From: Smittia aterrima
Taxonomy: Eukaryota > Arthropoda > Insecta > Diptera > Chironomidae
DNA: 64,000 bases
Assembly: GCA_033063855.1 (NCBI GenBank)
Contig: CP093829.1
Span: 1,684,243-1,748,242 of the forward strand
Reading direction: 5' to 3'
Part shown: one piece after another, positions 60,701-64,000 of the stretch
Position numbering within the stretch: the stretch's first letter is position 1
Layout: each line of letters begins with the position of its first letter
Made by a program: the position numbers and the translations under genes
Notes under the pieces: generated by a model
What the model was told of the DNA's origin: nothing
The model's database searches: none
The model's input: only the letters and a program-made list of their open reading frames with translations

Positions 60701-63700
60701 TTGGTTTTGACAAGATTCTCAGGAAGTTCCTTGACAACTTCTGTTTTCTTGGATTCAACAACTTCAGGAGCTTTTTCCACTTCAGGAGCTTTCTCTGCTT
60801 CAGGTGTGATTTCTTTCTTTTCTTCTGGTTTGGCTTCTTCTTTAACTTCAGCAACTTGTGGAGTTTCAATTGCCTGAGCTTCTGCTTGTTGAGGCTTGTT
60901 AGCAGACTGAAGAACAACAAGAGATTTCTTCAATGTAGAGAGATTGTCTTTGATCAAAATCATGTCGCTTGTTCTCTTCGCAACTAATGAAGCTTCTGCG
61001 CTTTCAATAGACTCGACCAATTTCTGTAATTTCGGTTGATCTTCTGGGAGATCTGATAAAGTTTCAAGAGTAATTTTAAGAACACTCTCAACTGATTGAA
61101 CCTCCGTTGTTGGTCTTCTGGCGTTCTTGATTGAGAGCATGGCACTTTCGATTTGTTCTTTGGTTTTGACAAGATTTTCAGGAAGTTCCTTGACAACTTC
61201 TGCTTTCTTGGATTCAACAACTTCAGGAACTTTAGCTTCAGGAGCTTTTTCCACTTCAGGAGCTTTCTCTGCTTCAGGTGTGATTTCTTTCTTTTCTTCT
61301 GGTTTGGCTTCTTCTTTAACTTCAGCAACTTGTGGAGTTTCAATTGCCTGAGCTTCTGCTTGTTGAGGCTTGTTAGCAGACTGAAGGACAACAAGAGATT
61401 TCTTCAATGTAGAGAGATTGTCTTTGATCAAAATCATGTCGCTTGTTCTCTTCGCAACTAATGAAGCTTCTGCGCTTTCAATAGACTCGACCAATTTCTG
61501 TAATTTCGGTTGATCTTCTGGGAGATCTGATAAAGTTTCAAGAGTAATTTTAAGAACACTCTCAACTGATTGAACCTCCGTTGTTGGTCGTCTGGCGTTC
61601 TTGATTGAGAGCATGGCACTTTCGATTTGTTCTTTGGTTTTGACAAGATTCTCAGGAAGTTCCTTGACAACTTCTGCTTTCTTGGATTCAACAACTTCAG
61701 GAACTTTAGCTTCAGGAGCTTTTTCCACTTCAGGAGCTTTCTCAACTTCAGGTGTGATTTCTTTCTTTTCTTCTGGTTTGGCTTCTTCTTTAACTTCAGC
61801 AACTTGTGGAGTTTCAATTGCCTGAGCTTCTGCTTGTTGAGGCTTGTTAGCAGACTGAAGAACAACAAGAGATTTCTTCAATGTAGAGAGATTGTCTTTG
61901 ATCAAAATCATGTCGCTTGTTCTCTTCGCAACTAATGAAGCTTCTGCGCTTTCAATAGACTCGACCAATTTCTGTAATTTCGGTTGATCTTCTGGGAGAT
62001 CTGATAAAGTTTCAAGAGTAATTTTAAGAACACTTTCAACTGATTGAACCTCCGTTGTTGGTCGTCTAGCGTTTTTGATTGAGAGCATGGCACTTTCGAT
62101 TTGTTCTTTGGTTTTGACAAGATTCTCAGGAAGTTCCTTGACAACTTCTGCTTTCTTGGATTCAACAACTTCAGGAACTTTAGCTTCAGGAGCTTTTTCC
62201 ACTTCAGGAGCTTTCTCAACTTCAGGTGTGATTTCTTTCTTTTCTTCTGGTTTGGCTTCTTCTTTAACTTCAGCAACTTGTGGAGTTTCAATTGCCTGAG
62301 CTTCTGCTTGTTGAGGCTTGTTAGCTGACTGAAGGACAACAAGAGATTTCTTCAATGTAGAGAGATTGTCTTTGATCAAAATCATGTCGCTTGTTCTCTT
62401 CGCAACTAATGAAGCTTCTGCGCTTTCAATAGACTCGACCAATTTCTGTAATTTCGGTTGATCTTCTGGGAGATCTGATAAAGTTTCAAGAGTAATTTTA
62501 AGAACACTCTCAACTGATTGAACCTCCGTTGTTGGTCGTCTGGCGTTCTTGATTGAGAGCATGGCACTTTCGATTTGTTCTTTGGTTTTGACAAGATTCT
62601 CAGGAAGTTCCTTGACAACTTCTGCTTTCTTGGATTCAACAACTTCAGGAACTTTAACTTCAAGCGATTTTTCTTCCGCAACTTTTTCTTCAACTGGAAG
62701 CTTTTCTTCTTTCTTTTCTTCAATTGGAGTTTCTGGTTGAACTGAGATATTTTCAGTAGATTCAATGATTTTCAATTCTTCAGGAGCTTCAATGACATCT
62801 GCTTGACCACTTTGAGGTTTGTCTGTTTCTTTGGTGACTGCTTGTTGAGCTTTTACTGATGCTTGCATAACGGTCAATGTTTGTTTGAGAGATGTCAAGT
62901 TCTGTTTGATTAAGATCATGTCGCTCGTTTTCTTCGCGACCAATGAAGCCTCAGCTTTTTCAATTGATTCAATTACTGTTTGCAGTTGAGCTACGTCAGT
63001 CGAAAGCTCAGCCACTTTCTCGCATGTTAGCGAAAGCACTTGTTCAACAGCTTGAACTTCTGCAGAAGGACGACGAGCGTTCTTGATTGATACAATAACG
63101 GTTTCGATCTCTTCTTTTGTTTTCTCCACAATTTGTGCTGTAACTTCTTGAGCTTTTTCTTCAACAACTTTCTCTTCAACTGGAAGCTTTTCTTCTTTCT
63201 TTTCTTCAATTGGAGTTTCTGGTTGAACTGAGATATTTTCAGTAGATTCAATGATTTTCAATTCTTCAGGAGCTTCAATGACATCTGCTTGACCACTTTG
63301 AGGTTTGTCTGTTTCTTTGGTGACTGCTTGTTGAGCTTTTACTGATGCTTGCATAACGGTCAATGTTTGTTTGAGAGATGACAAGTTCTGTTTGATTAAG
63401 ATCATGTCGCTCGTTTTCTTTGCGACCAATGAAGCCTCAGCTTTTTCAATTGATTCAATTACTGTTTGCAATTGAGCTTCGTCAGTCGAAAGCTCAGCCA
63501 CTTTCTCGCATGTGAGCGAAAGCACTTGTTCAACAGCTTGAACTTCTGCAGAAGGACGACGAGCGTTCTTGATTGATACAATAACGGTTTCGATCTCTTC
63601 TTTTGTCTTCTCCACAATTTGTGCTGTAACTTCTTGAGCTTTTTCTTCAACAACTTTCTCTTCAACTGGAAGCTTTTCTTCTTTCTTTTCTTCAATTGGA

Positions 63701-64000
63701 GTTTCTGGTTGAACTGAGATATTTTCAGTAGATTCAATGATTTTCAATTCTTCAGGAGCTTCAATGACATCTGCTTGACCACTTTGAGGTTTGTCTGTTT
63801 CCTTGGTAACTGCTTGTTGAGCTTTCACTGATGCTTGCATAACTGTCAATGTTTGTTTGAGAGATGACAAGTTCTGTTTGATTAAGATCATGTCGCTCGT
63901 TTTCTTTGCGACCAATGAAGCCTCAGCTTTTTCAATTGATTCAATTACTGTTTGCAATTGAGCTTCGTCAGTCGAAAGCTCAGCCACTTTTTCGCATGTG
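29790..64000 (-). CDS. Strn-Mlck: Stretchin-Mlck: giant titin-like Ig/PEVK protein and myosin light chain kinase
   Basis: Reading leftward, phase-consistent exons are: >64000-55998; 54503 or 54468-53847; 53637-53149; 52935-51493; 51219-50467; 50279-49599; 49536-49078; 48710-47994; 47930-47758; 46567-46537; 45642-44340; 44269-44137; 39360-39189; 38115-38070; 37788-37565; 37507-37439; 37383-36402; 36292-35986; 34313-33981; 32665-32394; 32337-31861; 31741-31600; 31488-31450; 31383-31245; 31179-30881; 30785-29790. Alternative exons are listed separately. Order: repeat/PEVK region, Ig doublets with acidic linkers, Fn3, Ig domains, Fn3, kinase, calmodulin-binding helix, Ser-rich tail. This matches the fly Stretchin-Mlck locus, whose isoforms (stretchin, stretchin-klp, MLCK) come from internal promoters and ends. 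The protein is sarcomeric; the kinase phosphorylates myosin regulatory light chain. The 5' end lies beyond the window. Confidence 0.88.
30881..32665 (-). CDS. Strn-Mlck: Fn3 + myosin light chain kinase catalytic domain
   Basis: Exons 32394-32665, 31861-32337, 31600-31741, 31450-31488, 31245-31383 and 30881-31179. An Ig end and an Fn3 domain (DAPFALSISKGSDRIAVAWS ... YRLRVRAENVHGYSEPS) precede the kinase. The kinase shows GKGRFGVVHK, LAAKIIK (Lys), the HLDLKPENVLCYE catalytic loop, DFGLAQKL, FGTPEFISPEI and CDMWSVGVICYVLLSGLSPF. The Leu in HLD is normal in MLCK/titin kinases. All catalytic residues are present, so Ca2+/calmodulin-regulated phosphorylation of myosin light chain is expected. Confidence 0.95.
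32666..33980 (-). other. Intron of Stretchin-Mlck, nothing recognised
   Basis: About 1.3 kb just upstream of the Fn3-kinase exons. Short chance frames only. Confidence 0.4.
33981..39360 (-). CDS. Strn-Mlck: Distal Ig exons before the kinase
   Basis: Exons 39189-39360, 38070-38115, 37565-37788, 37439-37507, 36402-37383, 35986-36292 and 33981-34313, all phase-compatible. The 46-bp exon at 38070-38115 holds an in-frame ATG (38095) in good context that could start a shorter MLCK isoform. Ig domains are seen across the 39189 exon, 37788-37439, and 37170-36910, with further Ig-like segments to 33990. The 37383 exon also carries a Ser/Thr/Pro/Arg-rich stretch (TPRSTPRSTPARS). Long introns of 1.1-1.7 kb separate several exons; I saw no genes in them. 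Confidence 0.8.
34314..35985 (-). other. Intron of Stretchin-Mlck, nothing recognised
   Basis: About 1.7 kb, AT-rich, without coding signal or recognisable element. Confidence 0.4.
39361..44136 (-). other. Longest intron of Stretchin-Mlck (4.8 kb)
   Basis: No coding exon recognised. Several stop-to-stop frames of about 100 codons are present but lack domain or codon signal. On the - strand a TATAAAAA lies at about 42774-42767. This and the intron's size make it a plausible site for an internal MLCK promoter or enhancers, but no first exon could be assigned. Confidence 0.4.
44137..45642 (-). CDS. Strn-Mlck: Fn3 and Ig block of Stretchin-Mlck
   Basis: Exons 44340-45642 and 44137-44269. The first begins with an Fn3 domain (PPGQIPNEPTVVDSSNNHLS ... 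GCEYHFRVTPRNRYGYGPS; about 45640-45350), then three Ig domains (about 45320-45070, 44990-44700 and 44680-44370), each with C, W and DSGxYxC-like positions. The second exon starts another Ig (MFLTKPRSSEAFEGD). Confidence 0.85.
46401..46433 (-). CDS. Strn-Mlck: Candidate alternative last exon of the klp-type isoform
   Basis: A strong acceptor (ATTTTTGTTTTAG, ending at 46434) leads to AKAPQRIPQG and a stop when entered in phase 0 from the 47758 donor. No GT donor follows at a useful distance, so it can only be a terminal exon. Entered in phase 1 from the micro-exon it would instead read GQSTTADSPR... and stop at 46297. Confidence 0.45.
   Translation of the reverse strand, partial: AKAPQRIPQG
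46537..46567 (-). CDS. Strn-Mlck: 31-bp micro-exon joining the klp region to the Fn3 region
   Basis: CTTTTTTCGTGTTGAAG|TTGTTT...AATG|GTAAGC. It takes phase 0 from the 47758 donor and delivers phase 1 to the Fn3 exon at 45642, giving ...QVT-LFLFQASDEN-DPPGQIPNEP. Without it the two neighbouring exons do not join in frame. The sequence is short, so this stays a prediction. Confidence 0.55.
46568..47757 (-). other. Intron of Stretchin-Mlck, nothing recognised
   Basis: About 1.2 kb with only the GA microsatellite at 47453-47471. No exon fits. Confidence 0.4.
47453..47471. repeat. GA microsatellite in a Stretchin-Mlck intron
   Basis: A (GA)n run of about 8 units. A similar run is at 48773-48788. 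Confidence 0.8.
47758..54503 (-). CDS. Strn-Mlck: Ig-doublet block (klp region) of Stretchin-Mlck
   Basis: Nine exons: 53847-54468/54503, 53149-53637, 51493-52935, 50467-51219, 49599-50279, 49078-49536, 47994-48710 and 47758-47930 (plus the shared acceptor variants). Introns mostly fall in phase 1 between the two Ig domains of a doublet, just after a PPTFxRxL-type motif, or before the first. The 52935-51493 exon holds a long acidic linker (Glu runs, EAPAEA-type repeats, KEPTPEK) at about 52450-51950. With the start exon at 55375, the coding length to 47758 is exactly 1995 codons, about the size reported for fly stretchin-klp (roughly 225-230 kDa, from memory). Klp-type proteins lie on the surface of thick filaments. 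Confidence 0.85.
54666..54737 (-). CDS. Strn-Mlck: Small charged-helix exon (AAEEAKALKKAEAEAKKK...)
   Basis: 72 bp, 24 codons, phase 0 on both sides, flanked by TAG|GCAGCG and AAG|GTATTT. It extends the Ala/Glu/Lys helix of the exon at 54800-55375 and joins in phase 0 to the exon starting at 54468. Confidence 0.75.
54800..55375 (-). CDS. Strn-Mlck: Alternative first coding exon (stretchin-klp-like isoform)
   Basis: It begins ATGGTTCGTGAACG at 55375 (MVRERRGRKGKSKDVDEAP) and ends at a consensus GTAAGT donor (54799) in phase 0; 192 codons. It has no Ig domain: a basic start, a unique middle and then a long charged helix (repeats of AEA(A/E)RI and EEAERIA). The next small exon continues the helix. 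The unspliced upstream side has no matching acceptor in frame, which favours a true start exon. In flies, stretchin-klp is made from an internal promoter of this gene. Confidence 0.7.
55376..55740 (-). promoter_or_regulatory. Putative internal promoter and 5'UTR of the klp-type isoform
   Basis: The sequence between the giant exon and the internal ATG at 55375 has no long frame. A MEF2-type element (TTATTTTTAA, matching YTAWWWWTAR) is at 55904-55913, about 530 bp upstream of the ATG. The promoter is inferred from the internal start exon and not from a clear TATA box. Confidence 0.4.
55998..64000 (-). CDS. Strn-Mlck: Stretchin-Mlck giant repeat exon (helical + PEVK-like repeats, one Ig)
   Basis: More than 8 kb of uninterrupted frame, open at the window edge, with donor G|GTGAGT at 55998/55997 in phase 1. 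It holds a tandem array of about 14 units, then two PEKPIRR(R/K)KL motifs (about 56620 and 56420), an acidic/Ser-rich stretch, and one Ig domain (about 56300-56040; MPTFIARLKNRSA...DAGDYSCVVSNSHGE). Each unit has a module of about 95 residues with four predicted helices, followed by a linker rich in Pro, Glu, Val and Lys. The exon corresponds to the PEVK region of stretchin. Whether the helical module is recognised in databases is unknown to me. Confidence 0.85.
56720..57020 (-). repeat. Degenerate terminal helical repeat
   Basis: The last unit keeps the same plan but has diverged: SIKQEIEEVITLVMNTRR, TPEVQTLTLTLKDVKKSFEK, HEVINFASSAKSSLMGKKT and MDLILLRDKVTALEQSL. It shows which positions of the module are conserved outside the homogenised array. 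Confidence 0.75.
57100..62655 (-). repeat. Type B protein repeats, 474/459-bp units
   Basis: Twelve copies of the SAMLSIKNARRP block start at 57380, 57854, 58328, 58787, 59261, 59735, 60209, 60668, 61127, 61601, 62075 and 62549 (left edge on +). The spacings are 474, 474, 459, 474, 474, 474, 459, 459, 474, 474 and 474 bp. The 459-bp units lack AKVPE in the linker. Units are near-identical at DNA level. The core is VKTKEQIESAMLSIKNARR, EVQSVESVLKITLETL, KLQKLVESIESAEASLVAK and RTSDMILIKDNLSTLKKSL; the linker has EVKEE(A/V)KPEEKKE and (A/V)EKAPEVEKAPE. Confidence 0.95.
62656..64000 (-). repeat. Type A protein repeats, 486-bp unit
   Basis: About 2.8 units of 162 codons, continuing past the window edge. 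The period was measured from a shared block starting at 63721, 63235 and 62749. Each unit has SIKNARRPSAEVQAVEQVL, AELSTD(E/V)AQLQTVIESIE and AEASLVAKKTSDMILIKQNL, then a linker with KPQSGQADVIEAPEELK and VQPETPIEEKKEEKLPVEEK. Confidence 0.9.

Noticed and set aside
57380..62740. Repeated + strand and shifted - strand frames of 70-136 codons across the repeat array
   Set aside because: They recur with the repeat period and are shadows of the true frame.
56720..64000. Regular repeats as a CRISPR array or satellite DNA
   Set aside because: The units are 459-486 bp, all in one open frame and coding; there is no spacer structure.

Overview
The window is nuclear DNA of an insect, most likely a compact-genome nematoceran dipteran (a chironomid-type midge would fit; this is an inference from gene content and not a proof). 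The evidence is GT-AG introns that are mostly 50-60 bp long, TATA boxes with arthropod-style initiators, AT-rich non-coding DNA, and clear orthologs of fly genes (fused, Bap60, Rrp6, Stretchin-Mlck).

Layout. (1) Positions 1-5362, + strand: the 3' end of a giant muscle protein made of immunoglobulin (Ig) doublets separated by acidic and KEPTPPP linkers. (2) 5750-16017: a dense block of housekeeping and signalling genes arranged in alternating head-to-head and tail-to-tail pairs: a nucleotide-sugar transporter (senju-like, -), an EME1/mms4-type ERCC4 protein (+), Rrp6/EXOSC10 (-), Bap60/SMARCD (+), the Hedgehog kinase fused (-) and a clarin-like tetraspan (+). (3) 16961-26747: three tandem CYP4-clan P450 genes with the same seven-exon structure and nearly the same exon lengths; copies 2 and 3 are the youngest pair. 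(4) 26844-28432: a head-to-head pair, the mitochondrial ribosome-assembly factor MALSU1/RsfS (-) and the RNase P/MRP subunit POP4 (+). (5) 29790 to beyond 64000, - strand: Stretchin-Mlck, filling more than half the window.

The Stretchin-Mlck locus can be read exon by exon with consistent splice phases. From 5' (right) to 3' (left) it has: a single exon longer than 8 kb of highly homogeneous repeats (a predicted helical module of about 95 residues plus a PEVK-like linker, unit lengths 486, 474 or 459 bp) ending in one Ig domain; an internal alternative first exon starting at 55375; a block of Ig doublets that would make a protein of about 2000 residues (stretchin-klp-like) with a candidate alternative last exon at 46433; an Fn3 and Ig block with micro-exons and long introns; and a canonical myosin light chain kinase domain with a calmodulin-binding helix and a Ser-rich tail.

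Most notable: the giant exon of helical-plus-PEVK repeats with signs of multi-unit unequal exchange; an opposite-strand Ig-doublet gene at the left edge that looks like a paralog of the klp part of Stretchin-Mlck and shares an intron position with it; paired acceptors with matching phases that let two upstream exons enter the same Ig exon; a GC-AG intron; and lineage-specific changes in the P450 copies. All protein names come from motif recognition by eye. No database search was run.
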